64,000 bases of DNA from Antedon mediterranea (Eukaryota > Echinodermata > Crinoidea > Comatulida > Antedonidae): the NCBI RefSeq assembly GCF_964355755.1, contig NW_027306098.1, positions 1-64,000 of the forward strand, in the 5' to 3' direction. Shown piece by piece: positions 45,783-58,652 of the stretch. The notes beneath the pieces were generated by a model, which ran no database searches, was not told the origin of the DNA, and worked only from the letters and a program-made list of their open reading frames with translations. The stretch's first letter is position 1; each line of letters begins with the position of its first letter. A program made the translations under genes and the position numbers.

Positions 45783-48700
45783 AACGTCTCCAAATGCGAT
45801 TTGAAGCTATTTTGTGCACTTTGTTGTTTTGTGTGAAAAGTTTCATCGAAATGCACAAATTGGTCTAAAACCTCTCCAAATACGATATTAAGCTATTTTG
45901 TGCACATTGATGTTTTTGTGTGAAAAGTTTCACCAAAATGCACAAAATGGTCTAAAACGTCTCCAAATCCGTTTTGAAGCTAATCTAAGCACTTTGATGT
46001 TTTTATGTTAAAAAGTTTTTTCGAAATGCACAAAATGGTCTAAAACGTTTCCAAATACGATTTGAAGCTCTTTTGTGCACTTTGATATTTTGTGTAATAA
46101 GTTTTATAGAAACGCACAAAATGGTCTAAAACGGTTTCAAATGTGATTTTAAGCACTTATATATTTTTGTTTAACCAAGTTTCATCGAAATGCACAAAAT
46201 GGTCTAAAACGTCTCCAAATGCGATTTGAAGCTGTTTTTGTGTGAAAAGTTTTTTCGAAATACACAAAATGGTCTAAAACGTGCACTTTTGTGCACTTTG
46301 ATGTTTTGTGTCAAAAGTTTTATAGAAATGCTCGAAATGGTCTAAAACGTTTTCAAATGTGATTTTAAGCACTTTAATGTTTTGTGTGAAAAGTTTTATC
46401 GAAATGCTCAAAATGGTCTAAAACGGTTTCAAATGTGATTTTAAGCATTTTGATATTTTTGTGTAATCAAGTTTTTTTCGAAATGCACAACATGGTCTAA
46501 AACGTCTCCAAATGCGATTTGAAGCTATTTTGTGCACTTTGATGTTTTGTGTAATGAAACGCACAAAATGGTCTAAAACGTCTCCAAATGCGATTTGAAG
46601 TTATTTTGTGCACTTTGATGTTTTGTGTGAAAAGTTTTATCGAAATGCTCAAAATGGTCTAAAACGGTTTCAAATGTGATTTTAAGCACTTTGATATTTT
46701 TGTGTAATCAAGTTTTTTCGAAATGCACAACATGGTCTAAAACGTCTCCAAATGCGATTTGAAGCTATTTTGTGCACTTTGATGGTTTTGTGTAAAAAGT
46801 TTCATCGAAATGCACAAAATGGTCAAAAACGTCCCCAAATGCGATTTGAAGCTATTTTGTGCACTTTGTTGTTTTGTGTGAAAAGTTTCATCGAAACGCA
46901 CAAAATGGTCTAAAACAGTTTCAAATGTGATTTTAAGCACTTTGATATTTTTGTGTAATCAAGTTTTTTCGGAATCCACAAAATGGTCTAAAACGTCTCC
47001 AAATGCGATTTGAAGTTATTTTGTGCACTTTGAAGTTTTGTGTAATGAAACGCACAAAATGGTCTAAAACGTCTCCAAATGCGATTTGAAGCTATTTGTG
47101 CACTTTGTTGTTTTGTGTGAAAAGTTTCATCGAAATGCACAAATTGGTCTAAAACGTCTCCAAATACGATATTAAGCTATTGTATGCACTTTGTTGTTTT
47201 TGTGTGAAAAGTTTTTTCGAATTACACAAAATTGTCTAAAACGGCTCCAAATGCGATTTGGAGCTCTTTTGTGCACTTTGATGTTTTGTGTCAAAAGTTT
47301 TATAGAAATGCTCGAAATGGTCTAAAACGGTTTCAAATGTGATTTTAAGCACTTTCATGTTTTTGTGTAGCCAAGTTTCATCGAAATGCACAAAAAAATC
47401 TAAAACGTCTCCAAATGCGATTTAAAGCTATTTTGTGCACTTTAATGTTTTGTGTGAAAAGTTTTATCGAAATTCTCAAAATGGTCTAAAACGGTTTCAA
47501 ATGTGATTTTAAGTACTTTGATGTTTTTGTGTAATCAAGTTTCATCGAAATGCACAAAATGGTTTAAAACGTCTGCAAATGCGATTTGAAGCTATTTTGT
47601 GCACTTTGATGTTTTGTGTAATCCAGTTTCATCGAAATGTACAAAATTGTCTAAAACCTCTAAAAATGCGATTTGAAGCTATTTTGTGCACTTTGATGTT
47701 TTTGTGTGAAAAGTTTCATCGAAATGCACAAAATTGTCTAAAACGTCTCCAAATACGATATTAAGCTATTGTATGCACTTTGATGTTTTTGAGTGAAAAG
47801 TTTTTTCGAAATGCACAAAATGGTCTAAAACGTCTCCAAATGCGATTTGGAGCTCTTTTGTGCACTTTGATGTTTTGTGTAAAAAGTTTGCTATTTTGTG
47901 CACTTTAATGTTTTGTGTGAAAAGTTTTATCGAAATGCTCAAAATTGTCTAAAACGGTTTCAAATGTGATTTTAAGCACTTTGATATTTTTGTGTAATCA
48001 AGTTTTTTCGAAATGCACAACATGATCTAAAACGTCTCCAAATGCGATTTGAAGCTATTTTGTGCACTTTGATGTTTTTGTGTGAAAAGTTTCATCGAAA
48101 TGCACAAAATGGTCTAAAACGTCTCTAAATGCGATTTGAAGCTATTTTGTGCACTTTGTCGTTTTTGTGTGAAAAGTTTCATCGAAATGCTCAAAATGGT
48201 CTAAAACGTCTCCAAATGCGATTTGAAGCTATTTTGTGCACTTTGATGTTTTTTTGTGAAAAGTTTCATCGAAATGCACAAAATGGTCTAAAACGTCTCT
48301 AAATGCGATTTGAAGCTATTTTGTGCACTTTGATGTTTTTGTGTGAAAAGTTTCATCGAAATGCACAAAATGGTCTAAAACGTCTCTAAATGCGATTTGA
48401 AGCTATTTTGTGCACTTTGATGTTTTTTTGTGAAAAGTTTCATCGAAATGCACAAAATGGTCTAAAACGTCTCTAAATGCGATTTGAAGCTATTTTGTGC
48501 ACTTTGTCGTTTTTGTGTGAAATGTTTCATCGAAATGCTCAAAATGGTCTAAAACGTCTCCAAATGCGATTTGAAGCTATTTTGTGCACTTTGATGTTTT
48601 TGTGTGAAAAGTTTCATCGAAATGCACAAAATGGTCTAAAACGGTTTCAAATGTGATTTTAAGCACTTTGATATTTTTGTGTAATCAAGTTTTTTCGAAA

Positions 48701-49904
48701 TGCACAAAATGGTCTAAAACGTCTCCAAATGCGATTTAAAGCTATTTTGTGCACTTTAATGTTTTGTGTGAAAAGTTTTATCGAAATTCTCAAAATGGTC
48801 TAAAACGGTTTCAAATGTGATTTTAAGCACTTTGATGTTTTTGTGTAATCAAGTTTCATCGAATTCATCAAATTCGATTTGAAGCTATTTTGTGCACTTT
48901 GATGTTTTGTGTAATCCAGTTTCATCGAAATGTAAAAAATTGTCTATAACGTCTCTAAATGCGATTTGAAACTATTTTGTGGACTTTGTCGTTTTTGTGT
49001 GAAAAGTTTCATCGAAATGCTCAAAATGATCTAAAACGTCTCCAAATGCGATTTGAAGCTATTTTGTGCACTTTGATGTTTTTGTGTGAAAAGTTTCATC
49101 GAAATGCACAAAATGGTCTAAAACGGTTTCAAATGTGATTTTAAGCACTTTGATATTTTTGTGTAATCAAGTTTTTTCGAAATGCACAAAATGGTCTAAA
49201 ACGTCTCCAAATGCGATTTGAAGTTATTTTGTGCACTTTGATGTTTTGTGTGAAAAGTTTCATCGAAATGCTCAAAATGGTCTAAAACGGTTTCAAATGT
49301 GATTTTAAGCACTTTGATATTTTTGTGTAATCAAGTTTCATCGAAATGCACAAAATGGTCTAAAACGTCTGCAAATGCGATTTGAAGCTATTTTGTGCAC
49401 TTTGATGGTTTGTGTGAAAAGTTTCATCGAAATGCACAAAATGGTCAAAAATGTCTCCAAATGCGATTTGAAGCTATTTTGTGGACTTTGTGGTTTTGTG
49501 TGAAAAGTTTTATCGAAATGCACAAAATAGTCTAAAACGGTTTCAAATGTGATTTTAAGCACTTTGATATTTTTGTTTAACCAAGTTTCATCGAAATGCA
49601 CAAAATGGTCTAAAACGTCTCCAAATGCGATTTGAAGTTATTTTGTGCACTTTGATGTTTTGTGTGAAAAGTTTTATCGAAATGCTCAAAATGGTCTAAA
49701 ACGGTTTCAAATGTGATTTTAAGCGCTTTGATATTTTTGTGTAATCAAGTTTTTTCGAAATGCACAACATGGTCTAAAACGTCTCCAAATGCGATTTGAA
49801 GCTATATTGTGCACTTTGATGTTTTGTGTAATGAAACGCACAAAATGGTCTAAAACGCCTGTTTTCTGTGAAAATTTTCATCGAAATGCAAAAAAATTGT
49901 CTAA
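45783..49904 (+). repeat. Higher-order unit alpha, copy 2, with a 741-bp internal loss
   Basis: This copy follows copy 1 directly and has the same order of markers at offset 4862, until about 46345. There it lacks 741 bp present in the other two alpha copies and continues at offset 4121. The missing part runs from one monomer with ATAGAAATGCTCGAAATGG to the next monomer of the same kind. That is what an in-register unequal exchange would remove. Confidence 0.88.
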
Positions 49905-52900
49905 AACGTCTCCAAATGCGATTTCAAGCTATTTTGTGCACTTTGTTGTTTTGTGTGAAAAGTTTCATCGAAATGCACAAAATTGTCTAAAACGTCTCCA
50001 AATACGATTTGAAGCTATTTTGTGCACTTTGATGTTTTTGTGTGAAAAGTTTTTTCGAAATACACAAAATGGTCTAAAACGTCTCCAAATGCGATTTGAA
50101 GCTATTTTGGGCACTTTGATGTTTTTTTCTGAAAAGTTTCATCGAAATGCACAAAATGGTCTAAAACGTCTCCAAATGCGATTTAAAGCTATTTTGTGCA
50201 CTTTAATGTTTTGTGTGAAAAGTTTTATCGAAATTCTCAAAATGGTCTAAAACGGTTTCAAATGTGATTTTAAGCACTTTGATGTTTTTGTGTAATCAAG
50301 TTTCATCAAAATGCACAAAATGGTTTAAAACGTCTGCAAATGCGATTTGAACCTATTTTGTGCACTTTGATGTTTTGTGTAATCCAGTTTCATCGAAATG
50401 TACAAAATTGTCTAAAACCTCTCAAAATGCGATTTGAAGCTATTTTGTGCACTTTGATGTTTTTGTGTGAAAAGTTTCATCGAAATTCACAAAATTGTCT
50501 AAAACGTCTCCAAATACGATATTAAGCTATTGTATGCACTTTGATGTTTTTGAGTGAAAAGTTTTTTCGAAATGCACAAAATGGTCTAAAACGTCACCAA
50601 ATGCGATTTGGAGCTCTTTTGTGCACTTTGATGTTTTGTGTAAAAAGTTTGCTATTTTGTGCACTTTAATGTTTTGTGTAAAAAGTTTTATCGAAATGCT
50701 CAAAATTGTCTAAAACGGTTTCAAATGTGATTTTAAGCACTTTGATATTTTTGTGTAATCAAGTTTTTTCGAAATGCACAACATGGTCTAAAACGTCTCC
50801 AAATGCGATTTGAAGCTATTTTGTGCACTTTGATGGTTTTGTGTAAAAAGTTTCATCGAAATTCACAAAATGGTCAAAAACGTCTCCAAATGCGATTTGA
50901 AACTATTTTGTGCACTTTGTTGTTTTGTGTGAAAAGTTTCATCGAAATGCACAAAATGGTCTAAAACGGTTTCAAATGTGATTTTAAGCACTTTGATATT
51001 TTTGTGTAATCAAGTTTTTTTCGGAATCCACAAAATGGTCTAAAACGTCTCCAAATGCGATTTGAAGTTATTTTGTGCACTTTGAAGTTTTGTGTAATGA
51101 AACGCACAAAATGGTCTAAAACGTCTCCAAATGCGATTTGAAGCTATTTTGTGCACTTTGTTGTTTTGTGTGAAAAGTTTCATCGAAATGCACAAATTGG
51201 TCTAAAACGTCTCCAAATACGATATTAAGCTATTGTATGCACTTTGTTGTTTTTGTGTGAAAAGTTTTTTCGAATTACACAAAATGGTCTAAAACGTCTC
51301 CAAATGCGATTTGGAGCTCTTTTGTGCACTTTGATGTTTTGTGTCAAAAGTTTTATAGAAATGCTCGAAATGGTCTAAAACGGTTTCAAATGTGATTTTA
51401 AGCACTTTGATGTTTTTGTGTAACCAAGTTTCATCGAAATGCACAAAAAAATCTAAAACGTCTCCAAATGCGATTTAGAGCTATTTTGTGCACTTTAATG
51501 TTTTGTGTGAAAAGTGTTATCGAAATGCACAAAATGGTCTAAAACGGTTTCAAATGTGATTTGAAGCTATTTTGTGCACTTTGTGGTTTTGTGTGAAAGT
51601 TTTATCGAAATGCACAAAATAGTCTAAAACGGCTTCAAATGTGATTTTAAGCACATTGATATTTTTGTGTAATCAAGTTTCATCGAAATGCACAAAATGG
51701 TCTAAAACGTCTGCAAATGCGATTTGAAGCTATTTTGTGATTTTAAGAACTTTGATATTTTTGTGTAATCAAGTTTCATCGAAATGCACAAAATTGTCTA
51801 AAACGTCTGCAAATGCGATTTGAAGCTATTTGTGCACTTTGATGGTTTTGTGTAAAAAGTTTCATCGAAATGCACAAAATGGTCAAAAACGTCTCCAAAT
51901 GCGATTTGAAGCTATTCTGTGCACTTTGTTGTTTTGTGGGAAAAGTTTCATCGAAATGCACAAAATGGTCTAAAACGGTTTCAAATGTGATTTTAAGCAC
52001 TTTGATATTTTTGTGTAATCAAGTTTTTTCAAAATGCACAACATGGTCTAAAACGTCTCCAAATGCGATTTGAAGCTATTTTGTGCACTTTGTAGTTTTT
52101 TGTGAAAAGTTTCATCGAAACGCACAAAATTGTCTAAAACGTCTCCAAATACGATATTAAGCTATTGTATGCACTTTGTTGTTTTTGTGTGAAAAGTTTC
52201 ATCGAAATGCTCAAAATGGTCTAAAACGTCTCCAAGTGCGATTTGAAGCTATTTTGTGCACTTTGATGTTTTTTTTGTGAAAAGTTTAATCGAAATGCAC
52301 AAAATGGTCTAAAACGTCTCTAAATGCGATTTGAAGCTATTTTGTGCACATTGATGTTTTTGTGTGAAAAGTTTGATCGAAATGCACTATTTTGTGCACA
52401 TTGATGTTTTTGTGTGAAAAGTTTGATCGAAATGCACAAAATGGTCTAAAACGTCTCCAAATGCGATTTGAAGCTATTTTGTGCACTTTGATGTTTTGTG
52501 TGAAAAGTTTCACCAAAATGCACAAAATGGTCTAAAACGTTTCCAAATGCGATTTGGAGCTCTTTTGTGCACTTTGATGTTTTGTGTAAAAAGTTTGCTA
52601 TTTTGTGCACTTTAATGTTTTGTGTGAAAAGTTTTATCGAAATGCTCAAAATTGTCTAAAACGGTTTCAAATGTGATTTTAAGCACTTTGATATTTTTGT
52701 GTAAAAAAGTTTCATCGAAATGCACAAAATGGTCTAAAACGTATCTAAATGCGATTTGAAGCTATTTTGTGCACTTTGTCGTTTTTGTGTGAAAAGTTTC
52801 ATCGAAATGCTCAAAATGGTCTAAAACGTCTCCAAATGCGATTTGAAGCTATTTTGTGCACTTTGATGTTTTTTTGTGGAAAGTTTCATCGAAATGCACA

Positions 52901-53790
52901 AAATGGTCTAAAACGTCTCTAAATGCGATTTGAAGCTATTTTGTGCACTTTGATGTTTTTGTGTGAAAAGTTTCATCGAAATGCACAAAATGGTCTAAAA
53001 CGTCTCTAAATGCGATTTGAAGCTATTTTGTGCACTTTGTCGTTTTTGTGTGAAAAGTTTCATCGAAATGCTCAAAATGGTCTAAAACGTCTCCAAATGC
53101 TATTTGAAGCTATTTTGTGCACTTTGATGTTTTTGTGTGAAAAGTTTCATCGAAATGCACAAAATGGTCTAAAACGGTTTCAAATGTGATTTTAAGCACT
53201 TTGATATTTTTGTGTAATCAAGTTTCATCGAAATGCACAAAATGGTCTAAAACGTCTGCAAATGCGATTTGAAGCTATTTTGTGCACTTTGATGGTTTGT
53301 GTGAAAAGTTTCATCGAAATGCACAAAATGGTCAAAAATGTCTCCAAATGCGATTTGAAGCTATTTTGTGGACTTTGTGGTTTTGTGTGAAAAGTTTTAT
53401 CGAAATGCACAAAATAGTCTAAAACGGTTTCAAATGTGATTTTAAGCACTTTGATATTTTTGTTTAACCAAGTTTCATCGAAATGCACAAAATGGTCTAA
53501 AACGTCTCCAAATGCGATTTGAAGTTATTTTGTGCACTTTGATGTTTTGTGTGAAAAGTTTTATCGAAATGCTCAAAATGGTCTAAAACGGTTTCAAATG
53601 TGATTTTAAGCGCTTTGATATTTTTGTGTAATCAAGTTTTTTCGAAATGCACAACATGGTCTAAAACGTCTCCAAATGCGATTTGAAGCTATATTGTGCA
53701 CTTTGATGTTTTGTGTAATGAAACGCACAAAATGGTCTAAAACGCCTGTTTTCTGTGAAAATTTTCATCGAAATGCAAAAAATTGTCTAA
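49905..53790 (+). repeat. Higher-order unit beta, copy 1 (3886 bp)
   Basis: This unit shares its end with alpha (the CGCCTGTTTTCTGTGAAAAT scar near 53744) but has a different interior. Distinctive markers are TATTTTGGGCACTTTGATG near 50103, CGTCACCAAATGCGATTTGG near 50592, a duplicated GTGCACATTGATGTTTTTG near 52344 and 52394, and CGTATCTAAATGCG near 52740. It recurs at 58653 onward with offset 8748. Confidence 0.88.
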
Positions 53791-56700
53791 AACGTCTCCA
53801 AATGCGATTTGAAGCTATTTTGTGCACTTTGTTGTTTTGTGTGAAAAGTTTCATCGAAATGCACAAATTGGTCTAAAACCTCTCCAAATACGATATTAAG
53901 CTATTTTGTGCACATTGATGTTTTTGTGTGAAAAGTTTCACCAAAATGCACAAAATGGTCTAAAACGTCTCCAAATCCGTTTTGAAGCTAATCTAAGCAC
54001 TTTGATGTTTTTATGTTAAAAAGTTTTTTCGAAATGCACAAAATGGTCTAAAACGTTTCCAAATACGATTTGAAGCTCTTTTGTGCACTTTGATATTTTG
54101 TGTAATAAGTTTTATAGAAACGCACAAAATGGTCTAAAACGGTTTCAAATGTGATTTTAAGCACTTATATATTTTTGTTTAACCAAGTTTCATCGAAATG
54201 CACAAAATGGTCTAAAACGTCTCCAAATGCGATTTGAAGCTGTTTTTGTGTGAAAAGTTTTTTCGAAATACACAAAATGGTCTAAAACGTGCACTTTTGT
54301 GCACTTTGATGTTTTGTGTCAAAAGTTTTATAGAAATGCTCGAAATGGTCTAAAACGGTTTCAAATGTGATTTTAAGCACTTTGATGTTTTTGTGTAATC
54401 AAGTTTATAGAAATGCTCGAAATGGTCTAAAACATCTTCAAATGTGATTTTAAGCACTTTAATGTTTTGTGTGAAAAGTTTTATCGAAATGCTCAAAATG
54501 GTTTAAAACGGTTTCAAATGTGATTTTAAGCACTTTGATATTTTTGTGTAATCAAGTTTTTTCGAAATGCACAACATGGTCTAAAACGTCTCAAAATACG
54601 ATATTAAGCTATTGTATGCACTTTGATGTTTTTCTGTGAAAAGTTTTTTCGAAATGCACAAAATGGTCTAAAACGTCTCAAAAAGCGATTTGGAGCTCTT
54701 TTGTGCACTTTGATGTTTTGTGTAAAAAGTTTTATAGAAATGCTCGAAATGTTCTACAACGGTTTCAAATGTGATTTTAAGCACTTTGATATTTTTGTTT
54801 AACCAAGGTTCATCGAAATGCACAAAATGGTCTAAAACGTCTGCAAATGCGATTTGAAGCTATTTTGTGCACTTTGATGTTTTGTGTAATCCAGTTTCAT
54901 CGAAATGAACAAAATTGTCTAAAACCTCAAAAATGCGATTTCAAGCTATTTTGTGCACTTTGATGATTTTGTGTGAAAAGTTTTTTCGAAATGCACAAAA
55001 TGGTCTAAAACGTCTCCAAATGCGATTTGGAGCTCTTTTGTGCACTTTGATGTTTTGTGTAAAAAGTTTTATAGAAATGCTCGAAATGGTCTAAAACGTT
55101 TTCAAATGTGATTTTAAGCACTTTAATGTTTTGTGTGAAAAGTTTTATCGAAATGCTCAAAATGGTCTAAAACGGTTTCAAATGTGATTTTAAGCATTTT
55201 GATATTTTTGTGTAATCAAGTTTTTTTCGAAATGCACAACATGGTCTAAAACGTCTCCAAATGCGATTTGAAGCTATTTTGTGCACTTTGATGTTTTGTG
55301 TAATGAAACGCACAAAATGGTCTAAAACGTCTCCAAATGCGATTTGAAGTTATTTTGTGCACTTTGATGTTTTGTGTGAAAAGTTTTATCGAAATGCTCA
55401 AAATGGTCTAAAACGGTTTCAAATGTGATTTTAAGCACTTTGATATTTTTGTGTAATCAAGTTTTTTCGAAATGCACAACATGGTCTAAAACGTCTCCAA
55501 ATGCGATTTGAAGCTATTTTGTGCACTTTGATGGTTTTGTGTAAAAAGTTTCATCGAAATGCACAAAATGGTCAAAAACGTCCCCAAATGCGATTTGAAG
55601 CTATTTTGTGCACTTTGTTGTTTTGTGTGAAAAGTTTCATCGAAACGCACAAAATGGTCTAAAACAGTTTCAAATGTGATTTTAAGCACTTTGATATTTT
55701 TGTGTAATCAAGTTTTTTCGGAATCCACAAAATGGTCTAAAACGTCTCCAAATGCGATTTGAAGTTATTTTGTGCACTTTGAAGTTTTGTGTAATGAAAC
55801 GCACAAAATGGTCTAAAACGTCTCCAAATGCGATTTGAAGCTATTTGTGCACTTTGTTGTTTTGTGTGAAAAGTTTCATCGAAATGCACAAATTGGTCTA
55901 AAACGTCTCCAAATACGATATTAAGCTATTGTATGCACTTTGTTGTTTTTGTGTGAAAAGTTTTTTCGAATTACACAAAATTGTCTAAAACGGCTCCAAA
56001 TGCGATTTGGAGCTCTTTTGTGCACTTTGATGTTTTGTGTCAAAAGTTTTATAGAAATGCTCGAAATGGTCTAAAACGGTTTCAAATGTGATTTTAAGCA
56101 CTTTCATGTTTTTGTGTAGCCAAGTTTCATCGAAATGCACAAAAAAATCTAAAACGTCTCCAAATGCGATTTAAAGCTATTTTGTGCACTTTAATGTTTT
56201 GTGTGAAAAGTTTTATCGAAATTCTCAAAATGGTCTAAAACGGTTTCAAATGTGATTTTAAGTACTTTGATGTTTTTGTGTAATCAAGTTTCATCGAAAT
56301 GCACAAAATGGTTTAAAACGTCTGCAAATGCGATTTGAAGCTATTTTGTGCACTTTGATGTTTTGTGTAATCCAGTTTCATCGAAATGTACAAAATTGTC
56401 TAAAACCTCTAAAAATGCGATTTGAAGCTATTTTGTGCACTTTGATGTTTTTGTGTGAAAAGTTTCATCGAAATGCACAAAATTGTCTAAAACGTCTCCA
56501 AATACGATATTAAGCTATTGTATGCACTTTGATGTTTTTGAGTGAAAAGTTTTTTCGAAATGCACAAAATGGTCTAAAACGTCTCCAAATGCGATTTGGA
56601 GCTCTTTTGTGCACTTTGATGTTTTGTGTAAAAAGTTTGCTATTTTGTGCACTTTAATGTTTTGTGTGAAAAGTTTTATCGAAATGCTCAAAATTGTCTA

Positions 56701-58652
56701 AAACGGTTTCAAATGTGATTTTAAGCACTTTGATATTTTTGTGTAATCAAGTTTTTTCGAAATGCACAACATGATCTAAAACGTCTCCAAATGCGATTTG
56801 AAGCTATTTTGTGCACTTTGATGTTTTTGTGTGAAAAGTTTCATCGAAATGCACAAAATGGTCTAAAACGTCTCTAAATGCGATTTGAAGCTATTTTGTG
56901 CACTTTGTCGTTTTTGTGTGAAAAGTTTCATCGAAATGCTCAAAATGGTCTAAAACGTCTCCAAATGCGATTTGAAGCTATTTTGTGCACTTTGATGTTT
57001 TTTTGTCAAAAGTTTCATCGAAATGCACAAAATGGTCTAAAACGTCTCTAAATGCGATTTGAAGCTATTTTGTGCACTTTGATGTTTTTGTGTGAAAAGT
57101 TTCATCGAAATGCACAAAATGGTCTAAAACGTCTCTAAATGCGATTTGAAGCTATTTTGTGCACTTTGATGTTTTTTTGTGAAAAGTTTCATCGAAATGC
57201 ACAAAATGGTCTAAAACGTCTCTAAATGCGATTTGAAGCTATTTTGTGCACTTTGTCGTTTTTGTGTGAAATGTTTCATCGAAATGCTCAAAATGGTCTA
57301 AAACGTCTCCAAATGCGATTTGAAGCTATTTTGTGCACTTTGATGTTTTTGTGTGAAAAGTTTCATCGAAATGCACAAGATGGTCTAAAACGGTTTCAAA
57401 TGTGATTTTAAGCACTTTGATATTTTTGTGTAATCAAGTTTTTTCGAAATGCACAAAATGGTCTAAAACGTCTCCAAATGCGATTTAAAGCTATTTTGTG
57501 CACTTTAATGTTTTGTGTGAAAAGTTTTATCGAAATTCTCAAAATGGTCTAAAACGGTTTCAAATGTGATTTTAAGCACTTTGATGTTTTTGTGTAATCA
57601 AGTTTCATCGAATTCATCAAATTCGATTTGAAGCTATTTTGTGCACTTTGATGTTTTGTGTAATCCAGTTTCATCGAAATGTAAAAAATTGTCTATAACG
57701 TCTCTAAATGCGATTTGAAACTATTTTGTGGACTTTGTCGTTTTTGTGTGAAAAGTTTCATCGAAATGCTCAAAATGATCTAAAACGTCTCCAAATGCGA
57801 TTTGAAGCTATTTTGTGCACTTTGATGTTTTTGTGTGAAAAGTTTCATCGAAATGCACAAAATGGTCTAAAACGGTTTCAAATGTGATTTTAAGCACTTT
57901 GATATTTTTGTGTAATCAAGTTTTTTCGAAATGCACAAAATGGTCTAAAACGTCTCCAAATGCGATTTGAAGTTATTTTGTGCACTTTGATGTTTTGTGT
58001 GAAAAGTTTCATCGAAATGCTCAAAATGGTCTAAAACGGTTTCAAATGTGATTTTAAGCACTTTGATATTTTTGTGTAATCAAGTTTCATCGAAATGCAC
58101 AAAATGGTCTAAAACGTCTGCAAATGCGATTTGAAGCTATTTTGTGCACTTTGATGGTTTGTGTGAAAAGTTTCATCGAAATGCACAAAATGGTCAAAAA
58201 TGTCTCCAAATGCGATTTGAAGCTATTTTGTGGACTTTGTGGTTTTGTGTGAAAAGTTTTATCGAAATGCACAAAATAGTCTAAAACGGTTTCAAATGTG
58301 ATTTTAAGCACTTTGATATTTTTGTTTAACCAAGTTTCATCGAAATGCACAAAATGGTCTAAAACGTCTCCAAATGCGATTTGAAGTTATTTTGTGCACT
58401 TTGATGTTTTGTGTGAAAAGTTTTATCGAAATGCTCAAAATGGTCTAAAACGGTTTCAAATGTGATTTTAAGCGCTTTGATATTTTTGTGTAATCAAGTT
58501 TTTTCGAAATGCACAACATGGTCTAAAACGTCTCCAAATGCGATTTGAAGCTATATTGTGCACTTTGATGTTTTGTGTAATGAAACGCACAAAATGGTCT
58601 AAAACGCCTGTTTTCTGTGAAAATTTTCATCGAAATGCAAAAAATTGTCTAA
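53791..58652 (+). repeat. Higher-order unit alpha, copy 3 (4862 bp)
   Basis: This is a full-length alpha unit that matches 40921-45782 at offset 12870 and retains the 741 bp missing from copy 2. The differences I could find by eye are isolated, for example CAAATGCGATTTGAAGC where copy 1 has an A for T near 41990, and TTTTTTTGTCAAAAG near 57000. Confidence 0.9.
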
